This document shows positions 5,956-5,976 of a DNA stretch of 5,976 nt, in pieces. Each line of letters begins with the position of its first letter. The stretch's first letter is position 1. A program made the translations under genes and the position numbers. This DNA comes from an uncultured Actinomyces sp. GTDB lineage: Bacteria > Actinomycetota > Actinomycetes > Actinomycetales > Actinomycetaceae. The stretch is from NCBI GenBank assembly GCA_900554605.1, contig USHU01000073.1, positions 1 to 5,976 of the forward strand, read 5' to 3'. The notes beneath the pieces were generated by a model. That model did not search any database. It was given only the letters and a program-made list of their open reading frames with translations, and was not told the DNA's origin.

Positions 5956-5976
5956 ATGCTCATCACAGTCACATCG
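5956..5976 (+). CDS. Possible first seven codons of a divergent gene, cut by the right edge
   Basis: ATG 5956 is preceded at 5 bases by AGGG (5947-5950), a reasonable ribosome binding site, and encodes MLITVTS up to the edge. A short Met followed by a beta-strand of this kind is how ParA/MinD-type P-loop ATPases begin, but seven residues cannot identify a family. A TTGACC at 5911-5916 resembles a -35 element, though no good -10 at normal spacing follows. Confidence 0.35.

Overview
The window reads as chromosomal DNA from a moderately GC-rich actinobacterium. An Actinomycetaceae-type organism is plausible, but that is inferred from gene order and protein style, not proven. It holds six clear genes on the minus strand, plus what may be the first codons of a plus-strand gene at the right edge. 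Read in the direction of transcription (right to left) the order is prfB, ftsE, ftsX, an exported M23 (LytM-type) peptidase with a coiled coil, smpB, and the 5' part of a large YhgE/Pip-type membrane protein that runs off the left edge.

Right edge (about 5725-5976): an intergenic region with a cluster of DnaA-box-like sequences (one perfect TTATCCACA, several TGTGCACA variants) whose cores lie 11-12 or 22 bp apart. It also holds a good candidate promoter for prfB that would start the mRNA on the GTG start codon. The last 21 bases could begin a divergent gene (MLITVTS...). prfB (RF2) is closed by a strong bidirectional hairpin terminator and is therefore probably its own transcript.

Centre (1570-4490): ftsE-ftsX-M23 peptidase-smpB are packed tightly. 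ftsE and ftsX overlap by one base (TAATG), ftsX and the peptidase are 4 bases apart, and the peptidase and smpB are 40 bases apart. FtsEX is an ABC-type transmembrane switch that activates cell-wall hydrolases at the division site. The adjacent peptidase has the EnvC/PcsB-like layout (signal peptide, two-part coiled coil, C-terminal hydrolase), but its LytM domain keeps all the zinc and catalytic residues, so it is the likely direct client of this FtsEX. SmpB acts with tmRNA in ribosome rescue; no tmRNA gene was seen here.

Left (1-1042): a hairpin and an alternative-frame small ORF lie between smpB and the YhgE/Pip gene. The small ORF stops in an ATGA overlap with the YhgE start, suggesting possible translational coupling or attenuation. 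The YhgE/Pip gene has no stop codon inside the window. Most of the window is ordinary actinobacterial core genome; the points worth a second look are the phased DnaA-like cluster, the leaderless prfB start, the catalytically intact FtsEX partner, and the smpB-YhgE junction.
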